From the NCBI GenBank assembly GCA_010015675.1, contig ML977007.1, positions 35,354 through 99,353 on the forward strand: 64,000 bases of DNA, in the 5' to 3' direction. The notes beneath the pieces are model-generated. The model worked only from the letters and a program-made list of their open reading frames with translations, was not told the DNA's origin and did not search any database. The translations under genes were made by a program, and so were the position numbers. How positions within the stretch are numbered: the first letter of the stretch is position 1; the number at the start of each line of letters is the position of its first letter. The DNA is from Byssothecium circinans (taxonomy: Eukaryota; Ascomycota; Dothideomycetes; Pleosporales; Massarinaceae). Of the stretch, positions 53,448 to 64,000 are shown one piece after another.

Positions 53448-54650
53448 TCAACACACCCCAAAATCCCTGCAAATCTCTCTCCCCACAGCCTTGATCCCCT
53501 CAACAAGCCACAACTGCGCATTACTAAACACCAACACGCCTCCTGGAATAAACGCAAAGTTGTTACTCACGACACCTATCCAAATCTTGCCCAACAGCGT
53601 GCCGTCGGGACTCCAAACATGCACACCATCGCCAACACCAACCCATACGTTTCCTTCTGTATCCGTATGGACTCCGTCCGGAACCCCGGAATCTGGATAC
53701 GCAAATGTCCTTCTATTCGATAAGGTTTTTGCATCCTCGGAAACGTCGAAAGCGTAGATTGTCGCGGGGCGTGTGTAGTTTTTTACACCCCAGTTAGAGG
53801 CGCCTGTATCGCTCACATACAGCGTCTTCAGATCAGGAGAGAATTCGAGGCCGTTGGATTGCGAGAAACCGTCTGCAACGACGGCAATCTCTCCTGTACT
53901 CGGACTGAAGCGGTACACTTGTTTGGGGATGGTTGGGGCGGGACGGAAACGCTGGAAATAGCCGTAGTCGGCGTCGGTGAACCACAAATCGCCTGTGACG
54001 GGATGTTGTCGCACGTCGTTGACCGAGGAGAAGTTCCTACCCAAGTAATTGTTGAGAATGACTTCTGAGTCTCCCGTCACGGGATCCACGGAAACAAGGC
54101 CGGAGTACGCGTTAAAATCGCCTTCATCGCAGAACAGGAGGCGCGGAGGCGTTGTGCCGTTCGATTGATTAGAGCCCGGCGGGTACCAGTTCGTCCCTCC
54201 ATTCGCCTCATTCACATCTTTGTACTGAGTAGATCTGATCGAGTAATTTTTCCCTAGGTCAATGATCGTAACATTGATAGGATCGTCCAGCGAGACATAG
54301 TTGCTCGTTACGTATATCGAGTTCGTTGCGCGATTATACGTTCCCATTTCGTGAAACGCCTGCCAGGGCAGGTTGTAGAGTTGGCGGGCCGTAGCATTTG
54401 AACCGAGGACATTGTTGCGGAAAGTATCGTTGTAGCTTAGGAGCGCAATGTTTATCGGATTCGAACTGTTTGTTGATACGAGGTTGGTGAAGTAAGATGG
54501 GTTCGTTGCTGCACTCAGCAGATCGACGGGGATTATGCTCGACATACTGACAAAAGTCTTTACGAAGACCTTCCAAACAACGAGTATCGAGGGAACACTA
54601 TACGCAAGGTGCACACCAGCGTGAATGTTCGGGTCGTCGTATATCTCCAT
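53448..54650 (-). CDS. SMP-30/gluconolactonase-like beta-propeller protein
   Basis: The single exon of 400 aa (start 54650; an internal Met at residue 36 is possible) begins with a hydrophobic stretch (SVPSILVVWKVFVKTFV) that may act as signal or anchor. The rest is a six-bladed-propeller type sequence: YNRATNSIYVTSNYV, FCDEGDFNAYSGLVSVDPVTG, the metal-site region SSVNDVRQHPVTGDLWFTDADYGYFQRF (key Asn and Asp), SNGLEFSPDLKTLYVSDTGA, and VPDGVHTDTEGNVWVGVGDG with the catalytic-type Asp. The family hydrolyses sugar lactones or related esters using a divalent cation. The many N-glycosylation sites (for example NSSNP, NQSNGT) fit a secreted protein. Confidence 0.88.
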   Translation of the reverse strand: MEIYDDPNIHAGVHLAYSVPSILVVWKVFVKTFVSMSSIIPVDLLSAATNPSYFTNLVSTNSSNPINIALLSYNDTFRNNVLGSNATARQLYNLPWQAFHEMGTYNRATNSIYVTSNYVSLDDPINVTIIDLGKNYSIRSTQYKDVNEANGGTNWYPPGSNQSNGTTPPRLLFCDEGDFNAYSGLVSVDPVTGDSEVILNNYLGRNFSSVNDVRQHPVTGDLWFTDADYGYFQRFRPAPTIPKQVYRFSPSTGEIAVVADGFSQSNGLEFSPDLKTLYVSDTGASNWGVKNYTRPATIYAFDVSEDAKTLSNRRTFAYPDSGVPDGVHTDTEGNVWVGVGDGVHVWSPDGTLLGKIWIGVVSNNFAFIPGGVLVFSNAQLWLVEGIKAVGREICRDFGVC

Positions 54651-55497
54651 CTCCTCACAGATTAGCTCCTCTTTAAACGTCTAAAGAAAAATTTCGGGCC
54701 GCGGGAATGCCGTCATTGACCCCTCAACCTAAGGCCCCGTTCCTGACCGAAAATGCTGTGCGTCAGATGAGTGTGATTGGTCCAACGGGGTGGGACGACA
54801 ATTAAAGAGGTGGGGGAAACCAAAGGTTGGGGATGTCGCGGGGTACAAAGGCCCGAACCTGCGGGGGAGACACCACCGATCCTCATCTCGTATTTCCCCA
54901 TGAGGAAAGGAGGAGGTGCCAGATTGGAGAAAAGCGCCGGAAGGTGAGGCCTTTTGTGGAGAGCTGTTGGCGACGACGTAGTCAGGTAGTCATTTTCGTT
55001 GGATCAAGTTTGGATCGTACCGATTTGGTATCATCTTGCGAGAGATTCATATTATATAAATTGAATAGGCTGGAATTCAGCCGCATACGATTATTTCTTG
55101 TAGCTATTCGTTGGGTTTTGCGTATCCTTTTTAGCCTTTAACTTTTCCCCAAACTGCAGGAGGTCAAAGTCATTGAGCATCGCAAGACTCCTGCTTTGAA
55201 CTTATGATAGTGGAGAAAACTATCCTCAATCCTGGAAGAAAGGAATCGTTTCTCATACCAAATCCCCCTTTCGTGTCAACCAATTCAGTACTAAGCAAAG
55301 AGCAGACAGCCACACCTGCTAGATGTTGTCCAAGGCCCTGCTACACTAACGTATTGCGAGCATCGGTTTTCCAACGTAAAGTCCCCCAAAATCCCAAATC
55401 CCAAACTCTTTCCCGGTATCTTACTTTCCCACTCAAACGCCAAAAAGAAAACACCCTCCTGTTCCTAGTACCCATTCCCTCTCAATCAAACGACGCA
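54651..55497. other. intergenic, no supported gene
   Basis: An ORF at 55204-55707 overlaps the end of the GH76 gene on the other strand and is Pro-rich by mirror effect; it is not called. Confidence 0.4.
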
Positions 55498-56749
55498 TTA
55501 AAACATTATCCTCCCAGCAACACTCCTCCTCCTCACGCTTTTCCCACCAACCCTCTTCATCCCCAAGAAGCCCTCCGCAGCCACAAACTCCCCCCTCGCC
55601 CTAATCGCGGCATCCACAATCTCCAAGTCAGTAAAGTGTCCCATAACACCTTCTCCAGCACTCCATCTCCCCTGCACAATCGCCGCATTGACAGTCATGA
55701 TCTTTGAAACACTATCTCTCACATCGGGAAGCACAGCAGCAGCAGCGCCCATCCATCTAACCCACCAGTCAGCAAATCTCGCTTGTTCAAGAAGCAAAAA
55801 AGAAATAAAGAAAAGAGCGCAAGAAAGAGCAAACATACCTCGCCAACGTCCCCTTAAAAGAAACCTGATCCAAATTACACGTGCCCACCCCCTCACACCT
55901 CGTCTCAAACAACGCCCCGTCCCTAACAAAATTCCTCTCCGCCGCCTCCACAAACCCGCTCGCCCTCTCCCTCCACCTCTCCTCCCCCGACCACGCCGCC
56001 ATAACCGCCGCGCCATGCAGAAAAACCCCAGTATTATAACTCCACTGATCCGTCTGCACAACCCCACACGCCTCAGTATCATCCACGCCATCGAAAACAT
56101 TGAACTCGCCATCCACCAACCCCACGCCCACAACCCAGTCATACACCTTCTCCGCCCACGCCGCCGCATCTTCATCACCAGTCAATTGCGCCAGACGCGC
56201 CGCGAGCTGGAAAAACAAGCCGTTCGAGATGGTGGATTTATAATGCCAGCCATCCCTCCCATTCCCAACGTTGATTTTCCACTTCAAGCCCCCCCCGCAC
56301 GCCGACGTGTCATACCGCGCTTTCTGCTCATTGAACACGTTCTGCGCGAGCACGAGCCAGGACACGGCGCCCGCGGCGACGGGGACGTTGCTTTCTGCCG
56401 CTGTGAGGGTGGCGAGGGCCCACCATGCTTGATCGTCGTTGCCGGTGGCGTCGGCGGTCATGAAGTCGTTTGCGGAGGTTGCTTGGTTGAGGAGGGTGTT
56501 GGCTAGGAGGGATTGGTATTGCGTGTCGCCGGTTGTGAGGCTGTAGGTTAGGAGGGCGTCGATGGTGGAGCCGGATTCCCACCACCAGTATGGTTGGGGG
56601 AGGATGGCGAGCGTGGGGTTCGGGAAGCTGGATTTTAGGGACGAGGCGATTTGGGCGGCCGTGGTTATGAGGGATGAGGTTGTTTGGGCGGCGGTTAGGG
56701 TGGGGGTTATTAGGGTTGCGATTGCGGTGATCATTTTGGTGGTTCGCAT
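55498..56749 (-). CDS. secreted GH76 alpha-1,6-mannanase-like enzyme
   Basis: Two exons (56749-55839 and 55777-55498; intron 55778-55838, 61 nt) give 396 aa. A signal peptide is present (KMITAIATLITPTLTAAQ). Family features are PYWWWESGSTIDALLTYSL, the catalytic Asp-Asp pair in ADATGNDDQAWWALATLTAA, CGGGLKWKINVGNGRDGWHY, STISNGLFFQLAARLAQLTG and QWSYNTGVFLHGAAVMA. The last exon adds ARFADWWVRWMGAAAAVLP. DFG5/DCW1-type relatives act in fungal wall assembly; others degrade mannan. There is no clear GPI-attachment end, so a soluble enzyme is more likely. The sequence is intact. Confidence 0.93.
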
Positions 56750-58910
56750 TTTTCTTTTCTTCTTTTTTCTGGGAATGCGTAGGGCGGTGTATTAGAAGGT
56801 AGAAGAGGTAAATTTGCTCAAGAGAATGTAGTGGTAGAGACCGAAATGGATGTTAAAGAACGTAGCAAAAATACGAATGAGTTCAAGGACCCATGAAAAG
56901 AGTGACGAGTATTAGCAAGACAAAGGACTACCTCGAGCCTCGCAAAAATATCAAAAATGTAACGAAGGTATCAGACCGCAAGGTGGCTCCAAATAGAACG
57001 AAAGAAACACAGATATTTAAAGCCTCCGCACCTCTCCTCAAAGGAGAAATACCATATCAGTAAGTAACCTGCTCGCCTACAATCAACATCAGCACACTGA
57101 GCACAGCATAAACGCTCACTACAGCCGCTCCACTTTTCCACGTACCTATCATCCTAAATTCCATCAAACCAAACTCCTCCATCTCATCGCCCCTTTCCAA
57201 ACCGACAAAAGTTGACGGAAATCCCATTCAACACCCTGGACAATAATACTCACCGTACTAAAACGTCCCTCTAACCCCTGCATGTACGAAACCACTCAAG
57301 AACGTCGCGTCCACACCCCATTGGCCCGTTAGACCGAATAACCGGGAAAGCGACCACTGAAAAGAAAGAGCTTGAGGGGAAAAGGACGAAAAAGGCAACG
57401 ACGAACCGGTACTTGGTCTGCAGTGGCCGCGGGAATGGTGCGTGCAGAGGCGTCTTAAGGTGAAATTAACCGAAATAAGACGACGGGGACCTGAGACACG
57501 TCAACGCAACGACATGCGCTTTATTTGGGAACGACGGTTCATGCGTTGCGTTGATGATAGTTGATGCGGCTGTGGGAAACGCGTGAAGGGGTTGATAGGG
57601 GGGTCTACTTTGTATTCGCCCGGTTTCGGTTGGGTGGGTGGTTCTGTTGAAATGATGGCGGATTTTGCCTGTGAAGTGGATGTTGCGGCGGGTGAACTTG
57701 GTGTAGATTAGGATAATCGTAAGCATTTTGATGTAGAAAGCTGAGATGGAGAATACCAGATCGTACTGCCGGCTGTCAAGAGTGTGACGGCACTTTGCTG
57801 AGTCCAGCCTGGCGAATAGTAGATCTCCAGTCCGTCTTGCTGCGCACAGCCTGTCCTACTCTAGAGGACAGGCAGAGGCTCGTAGGTATATACGACCAAT
57901 CCAACAGCATCTCACGGCCTCGCGCCACCTTTCCCACTCGTCTCCCCCACGCTTCTCTACCTTCACAATCGTAGAATTGGAGAAAAGAACATTACCCCGT
58001 CCGCACGTAGTAAAGACTTCAAAATGCTCCACTATCAGTGCGGGGAGGGCATCGGAACACCTCTCGGGAGTTCCCACCTAGATCTGGATAGGCTAAAAAG
58101 GAGAAGTTGTGATAGCTGCATCTAACGCCGTGAATTGAATTTTGCAGTCGCCCACGCGCGACATTGGATGCAACTCTCCCCCTTCGAGATGGACGTGGAG
58201 AAGAGAAACAGGGTCCGAATCGAAGGCCGAGGCTATCTAGGGAAGCCTGAAAAAACTTGAAAATAATGTGGGGTAATGGCGGACGCCCCGTTAACTTCTC
58301 AATATAATGCAACAAATTCCACAGCCTCTCGTTAGCATAAATACACTCAGAGCAGCATGCTTGAATTATTAACTATATTCGCTATCGACTTCTCTTGAAA
58401 ATGGTTCTTGCTTACCGTGCAATACTACAATCCGTCGTGAACCCGCCGTCGGCGCCTTACTTCGGACGGCCGCGGGTGCACCAGAAGTTTATACATCATA
58501 CCTAAAGTCTATTAAGTTGCAGTTTATTACATGGTGATCTAATCCTGAGAGCGGCAACAGCGTCTGAGGCGCCGTTATGTTTCTGGGCTTCTTCAAGTCC
58601 GCCGGCTTGGAATTGACAAATGCGTTAGATCAATCTGCCTGGCCGAAAGTAGCTTAACCGTATTTTATCGTCGCTGACGCCAGCCTTAAAAGATACGAGA
58701 TACGATATTTGCGCATACACGCACAGCCTCACAGCCTATCTGCAGCCAATGAGGTGCAGTCGTCAACCGTATCAAGGCAGCCTTACGTCACTACATGTTA
58801 TGGTGAAAGCGGGGTAGTTTGAGCAAGTAGGATAATTATATGGGAGGCCACTTGCAGATTATTCAGAGGTTATTTTAGTTGCGTGTCCCTCGTTGCTACA
58901 TCCATCGAAG
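56750..58910. other. 2.1-kb intergenic region, no supported gene
   Basis: Only short ORFs (longest about 98 codons) without motifs. Composition is mixed, with no strong RIP bias. No tRNA or repeat was recognised. Confidence 0.4.
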
Positions 58911-60375
58911 ATGCCGTGGCTACGAAAGCTCTTAAGAAAATCCGAAACGCAGGCCGGAGTGGTCGGTTCAACTGTCAATAGTCCTGTACATGTTGAGAAT
59001 GGTAAGGTCTCGAATATCCCCACCATCACAGACTCGGTCGCGGAGATATACAGAAAGCTTTTTCTCATCATTTTTAGCTTTCAAATCACTCGTTACAAGG
59101 AGCATTTCGGCCTGGCGCTCGCTTCAGCCTTCTGCAAACACGACCAAAGCCCAGATGGATGCCGACATTGCTCAATACACGAGGTTATTGAACTCTTTTG
59201 CCACTGTCGAAGACGTAATGAAAAGCATTTACGCATTCTGGTTCTTTCAAACGAAAGAATCATTCCTCAAACACGGCAAGTTTCGGAAATGGGACCCGAA
59301 AGAACTAGACAGCTACGTAGTTATGCCCGTCGTAGCAGGCTTTTGCGACAGCAAAGATAGCTTCTTCGTCAGCCATTACTGGCACACCCAGGACGACCCC
59401 GACCCCCAAGGCGTAGACTACAAAGAAATATCGAAGACCTTGCGTATGGAACAGAAGCAATGGTCATACGTCTGGACCGACTGGACATGTCTGCCACAAG
59501 CTCCGCGCAGTGAGACAGAGGACAAGTATTTTGAGAAGATGCTTTACAGAGTTCCAAAGTTGATCAGGGAGTGCCGTTTTGCGTTCACCTATGCAAAATT
59601 CTCCGCGAGACTGTGGACGATTTTTGAGTGGTCTCAGATTGTACTCTTTCAGTCGAGCACATTCAACGATCCTGGCGAGCCCAGAACAATGCCAGACCCT
59701 TTTACTAAGGACCTCTTTCTGATGTCTCAACATGGAGTGGGAACCCTCGTGAAGGCCAGACAATACGAGGCTACAAGCAAAAGGGATGCTTGGTTGCTGA
59801 TTGGGTGGCTGGAGCTACATATCCTACTGTTGAAGCTCATCCCAAACCCGACCATCAGGAAACAAACCTTCGACGAGCTGGACAAGCCTTTCGTTGGTTC
59901 ACTCAGTCTTTACGACACCGGAATGGAGATTGACAAGAAGAACGGCATGGTTATTTACCAGGGGAAGATTTACCGATTCTCGCCGATATTCAATGTTCCG
60001 CAAGAAGTTAGGCCGACAGATCTCCTCCCGCGGCCTTTGCCTTGCCGAGACAAAGTCGTTGAGGTCCTAAAGTCGCCGCAGCTCGCCACCGCAGCTGCAG
60101 AGTTGACTGAAAATCAAAATGCACACGGGCCGGATCACGACAAGACCATGGCCAGCAGTTTTAAACTGAGTCGGTTATTTTTTGAGATGAGACAGTACCC
60201 TGAGGCTGAAGAATTGCGCCGCCATGCGTATGAAGTTAGCATGAAGCGATTTGGTGCAGCAGATCCAACCACAAGAGCATCGTTAAAGGCTCTTACGGAA
60301 GTGCTACACGAGATGCACCGAGTGGATGATGCGGATCTCATATCCAAATCATACCAGGAAGAGCTTCGAAAGTAA
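58911..60375 (+). CDS. TIR-like 'SHYW/WTDWTCLPQ' protein with C-terminal TPR-like repeats
   Basis: Exons 58911-59001 and 59078-60375 (intron 59002-59077, GTAAGG...TTAG) give 462 aa. The first strand-loop motif DSFFVSHYWHTQDD (about residue 120) and second YVWTDWTCLPQAPRSE, followed by KLIRECRFAFTYAKFSARLW, match the order of TIR-type domains (beta-A with Ser-His, beta-B, then a Trp-containing helix). They also resemble a 'SHxW...WxDxxCLPQ' family seen in microbes. A linker leads to tetratricopeptide-like helices: HGPDHDKTMASSFKLSRLFF, then YPEAEELRRHAYEVSMKRFG, as in kinesin-light-chain TPRs of fungal NLRs. No catalytic Glu of NAD hydrolases can be assigned with certainty. The gene is convergent with the HET gene, 169 bp between stops. 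Confidence 0.75.
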
Positions 60376-60544
60376 TTGAGTGTTGACTTGTCTATTGATA
60401 CTTGACAGTCTTTTCTTTTAAAAGCAGAGCGTTTTAGCTTGCAAGAGTCATCTTAAGATGGATCAAAACATTAGTCATGAATCGAAACCTTGCCCGCTGT
60501 GCGTGTAAATTTGGAGAGTCATGTCTGAACGGAGCCGCCCGAAT

Positions 60545-62557
60545 TTATTCTAATTCAAATGTGTCCGCTTCATGCTCAGCCCATTTAACATGCTCTCCGA
60601 ACATCCACTTTTCCAAATAGCACTGTCCGATTACTGAGTACCGTTCATCCCAACGATTCTCCGATTTTCGCAGGACAACAGGGACGGATGAACCATGGAG
60701 AATACAGATTACGTCACCCGGTTTGGATATCCAGGGTACCATACCGAGTAGCGATTTCTCTGTGAGACACAAGCTTCTCTTGCCGACTCTTTGAGACATA
60801 GATCGAAGCTTTCGAAGCTTTGCACCTTGCTCTGTTCGTATCTGCCTGGCATGCTTGGGTTCGGGTTGGTAGACGAATAAATCAGCTTCATAGTCTACCA
60901 CCAGAAATCTTCCGCCCTGTCTGCCGGGTCCGCCGGGTTCATGATTTTTCGGGCGCGCGCTGTCTGTTTGGTAGCTGGCCCAGGCTTTTTGGATTTCTTG
61001 CTCGAGCTCGGTGTTCCACTCGCATAGCTCTTCGTCCCGAGTTGGATCGTAAGCTAAAGAAACTTTTGCAGCTCGATTGTACAGTTTTGCACTGTCATCG
61101 GGGGCTTCAGCTCCAAGCTGCGTGTAAAGGCCATGTACACTGGCAAGGAGTTTTTCTTTCGTGAGAGCCTCCAACCCCAGACGGAATGAGCCCCCGAAGA
61201 TGTGTTTCGTGTTCCATGGGGCTCTCGCGCCTACTGTGTCTATAATTCGTCCTTTTACGAATAGGCTCGCGGAATCAATAGCTATCTGATTGGGAATGTA
61301 TCGAAACTCTTTGCATGCGTTGTATCCAGAATTGAGCATGCTCAACGGCGCACCTTGAGAGTCGTCGCCATACTGCCAATCCACGGCCCAAGATGGGAGT
61401 CCTGTATCGAGTGGGTGATAACCATGGACCGCAGTGCGCTGCACCAATCCTAAGATATCTAGGTCTCCGGTGATTCTTGAGAGGCTTGCGGACGTTTGAC
61501 AATATACTTGATTACGAGAAAGTGCATAATCTGCCGGCGGGAGCAAAGGACCTTCAGCCGCCTGAAGCGAGAGAAAGGCGAATATCCGGTCTCGTGGGTC
61601 GCCGCATGCTACCGTTTTGCTAATTCTCTGTAGTATATTGAGAAACTCACGACGTCCAAGAAGCATATTCTCGGACGTGTTCACCCTCGGCAGAACCGTA
61701 TATTGGACAGAGTACGGAACGCTGCCGATTTGCACAGCCAGGAATCGTCAACCATACCAGTTATATGGCAGTGCAGATAGAGCAAGGCCATCAGTGTGAT
61801 GTCGAGACATTCCAGCTGGACAGATTTGGACCCAATTTGGAGTATTGTTTGAGATGAAAGAGCAGCCTCCTGTAGAATCCAAGCCCGCGAAAACCATGGA
61901 CGATCCAGAGTACGCTGTATACAATCCTGTGCTTCCGACTCGGATATGCCAGCAGCTCGGCACAGGTCAGCTCAGAGCAATTTATGAGTGATGCTTTGTA
62001 TTACCTTGACAGTTTGCTAAGAAGGCTTCGGCATGGACGCTCGCATCTTCAAGGTGTTCATTTTCCAGTATTGTTTCCTTTTTTATGAGTGGCGCCATCT
62101 GTTCCAAAAGAGAGAAGGCCAGATGCGAGTATTTATCAAGTTGACCAAGCCAAACTCTCGTTTGCCGACTCTGTCGATAGATATCCGCCATTATAGCTAC
62201 TTGCTGGTTTCTTTCTGGGATACTCTTTTGATTAATGCTTATTTGGTCAGCCCATAGAAGTATTTCGCTGTCATCCCACGGGGGCTGCTCCGAGAGCTGT
62301 CGAAGGAAGAAGAATAAAGAGATTGTTATCTCGAGGACTTTTCCATCAACGACGACGGGCAGCTTATCTTTTAAGTCGCCCCAGGTGTAGGACAGAGCGT
62401 CATAAATAGGCTTTTGAGCGAGATCAACTTCGATAAGATTGATGCGCAAGGTCTGGTCGTCATTTTTGTGATTGGTCCCGCGCGGAGTCAAGCGTATGAG
62501 TCGAATGCTGCTGGGGCGACCGAGAGGCTTGTATGAATAATACTCCATGTTCACCAT
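60545..62557 (-). CDS. HET-domain (heterokaryon incompatibility) protein
   Basis: The three-exon model (62557-62005, 61955-61753, 61669-60545; introns 49 and 83 nt) gives 626 aa. The HET domain is unmistakable: PIYDALSYTWGDLKDKLPVV, LFFFLRQLSEQPPWDDSEIL, LWADQISINQKSIPERNQQV, MADIYRQSRQTRVWLG, then RPWFSRAWILQEAALSSQ. The C-terminal part carries DPRDRIFAFLSLQAAEGPLL and PSWAVDWQYGDDSQ, both usual in this family, and ends with GDVICILHGSSVPVVLRKSE. HET proteins trigger cell death on non-self recognition. The second intron is the weak point: an alternative frame reading through 61735 (QIGSVPYSVQYT) exists, so the model is provisional. No nonsense codon is needed to explain the sequence. Confidence 0.87.
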
Positions 62558-63767
62558 TTGAACTTGTAAAGAGGAAGCAGTGGTCTTGGTAAGGACTTTG
62601 TATATATGCGATGCAGGGCGTCCTGATTAGCGTCAGGAAACCCCGCACGATGCATGATGCACGCTGCGTAATGCAGTCCGAGTCCTCCAACACCGCCCCA
62701 CATTAAATGGTCTTTAGCGCTACGCCGCTTTTGGGTTTCGATATTGTTGGTAAGCGAGTCTGCTGATTTTGCAACTTCAAGGTTATAGACATATAGACCG
62801 CATAGAAGCGCTTTAGATTCTATTATCGCGCTCGGAATACAGTCTCACCATACCTATCCATAAATGACAGGTTTTTCAAGGGAATGTATAGGCTTTCCTA
62901 TGAGTATGAGACTGTCTGGCACAACGCTTTTTGCGACCGTTGACGCTAAAGGTCGTATTGCACGGTAAGCGGGAGCTGACTCAAGAAGACAATAAAGGAT
63001 AAATTCAACTCAAAGTTCGAGGCTGCTATTCTGAGGATATCTACGCTTCAAATTCGATGTTGGCATTGTTGCGTTGAGAACTGTTAGGAGTGTCCTGCTA
63101 TGTAGGGATGGACGCTACCATAATAGTGGTGAGGTCCGTGCTACGCATTCACATTGTTGAGCACCAACTATCCAAGAAGTTAAACAAAGAGGATGCCGTC
63201 ATGACAATGCCATTGTACTAAGAATATACGTGAAAGCGTCGTGTCTACTTCAATGTTAACAACGCAAGCTTGGAGAGAGACAAAGAACGGATCGTCAGCA
63301 GAGAACAGGTCACCAGAAGCGTGCCCGATATGTTGTATGTACTGTATGTATTGCGCTATGAATTGAAGGTGTCCGAAGACGGAAGAGGATAAAAACAGTC
63401 ACTGATGTATACACATACAACACGCTGTCTCGTTCCTTGTTGCCGTGCTCGAGCACCTTCCTACCTAATCCCATCTCCTCTCATATTCCATACCATGCCA
63501 TGCCTATCCTAACAAAAAGACGCCGATTGTATGCAGGGGTATAAACGTTGTTGTCATGACCGAGCCTCCCAATGCAGAAAAAACCTTGAAAAAACCTTAA
63601 GCACTATCACCTATGCTGTTGCAAAACCCAGATACCAAGCCCGAAAGTTGAAGTTGAAGAAATTAAAGTATGTATTCTAAGGAATGGCTCAATGAGCAGC
63701 CACTGAGAGAATGTTAGTGTTCATATTGATATATGAAAAAGCAGAATGGAAGGCTTAGCTATTGAGC
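62558..63767. other. intergenic, upstream of the HET gene
   Basis: No coding frame with features was recognised in this 1.2-kb stretch. It contains the promoter of the HET gene and the 3' flank of the partial gene at the window end. Confidence 0.4.
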
Positions 63768-64000
63768 TTAGTCTTCAAGGGAAGTAGACGTACCCCTAAA
63801 CTTGGCACCGTGTCGCACGTCACGACGCGCGCGAGGCGTGGCAGTGGCAGCTGGAGCCGTCACGGTGACCATGATAACATCCGTGACTGTGACGGCATCG
63901 TTCTTGTCGTTGCCTTTGCCGCTAGGGCTAGCGGGGGCATCAGTAGGCTGAAGACGACCCGGGCGGGTGCTCATCATAGGGATGTCGTCGTTCCCAGCCG
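63768..64000 (-). CDS. C-terminal end of a gene extending past the window
   Basis: An open frame enters from beyond 64000 (AGNDDIPMMSTRPGRLQPTD) and ends at 63768 with GTSTSLED. The visible part is Ala/Thr/Val-rich, with a hydrophobic run (VTVTDVIMVTVTAPAATATP) in a low-complexity context. It is too short to assign to a family. Confidence 0.45.
   Translation of the reverse strand, partial: AGNDDIPMMSTRPGRLQPTDAPASPSGKGNDKNDAVTVTDVIMVTVTAPAATATPRARRDVRHGAKFRGTSTSLED

Noticed and set aside
55204..55707. Plus-strand ORF of 167 codons
   Set aside because: Its 3' half is the antisense of the GH76 gene, and the Pro/Ser-rich translation reflects codon bias of the opposite strand.
28729..56749. A physically clustered polysaccharide-degradation gene cluster
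   Set aside because: The GH3, GH10, GH76, SMP-30-like and transporter genes are spread over 28 kb with unrelated genes between and on both strands; nothing shows co-regulation.
1..64000. CRISPR arrays, rRNA genes, bacterial-type operons
   Set aside because: No regularly spaced repeats or rRNA-like blocks are present, and gene structure is eukaryotic throughout.

Overview
The window comes from a filamentous ascomycete (Pezizomycotina). Genes are split by many 47-125 nt GT-AG introns. They encode typical fungal families: RTA1, Zn2Cys6 regulators, HET, GH3/GH10/GH76 and an AcuF-type C2H2 protein. Repeats carry the CpA-to-TpA decay expected of repeat-induced point mutation (RIP). I cannot place it to genus.

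Left part (1-10249). The window opens inside the 3' end of a pogo/Fot1-like transposon whose right terminus appears to lie at about 339. It cuts into a GMC oxidoreductase at the FAD-binding loop. Next come a 549-aa protein of a fungal unknown-function type, an RTA1-like membrane protein, a complete but dead 2.13-kb pogo-like element (5609-7739) with a TA target duplication, and a Zn2Cys6 transcription factor.

Transposon island (10252-23876). Seven further pogo-like elements are packed almost without host DNA. Two pairs share one TA dinucleotide (14146-14147 and 18402-18403). One element (19002-21139) sits inside another element's transposase gene; removing it with one TA restores an uninterrupted codon count. 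The transposases keep frame and differ from live ones mainly by nonsense codons. Every terminal inverted repeat (TIR) readable here holds two copies of an element-specific motif exactly 17 bp apart.

Right of the island (24028-27760). A taurine/sulfonate dioxygenase gene (1-nt frameshift) and a divergent allantoate-permease-like MFS gene (in-frame TAG) are both broken, so a linked catabolic pair seems to have died next to the island.

Gene-rich part (28729-64000). An intact secreted GH3 beta-glucosidase is followed by a decayed, repeat-bearing stretch (about 32.4-37.4 kb) and an intact sugar transporter. Then come a divergent pair (DUF7580-type protein and AcuF-like C2H2 protein), a trypsin-like protease with Glu in place of oxyanion-hole Gly193, and a 632-aa protein of unknown family. 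These are followed by a GH10 xylanase, a SET/MYND-type methyltransferase, an SMP-30-like protein and a GH76 mannanase. The last pair is convergent: a gene with a TIR-like 'SHYW...WTDWTCLPQ' region plus TPR-like repeats, facing a HET-domain gene. Such pairs are candidates for fungal self/non-self or programmed cell death loci. The secreted hydrolases and the sugar transporter fit plant-polysaccharide degradation, but they are scattered and do not form an obvious cluster.
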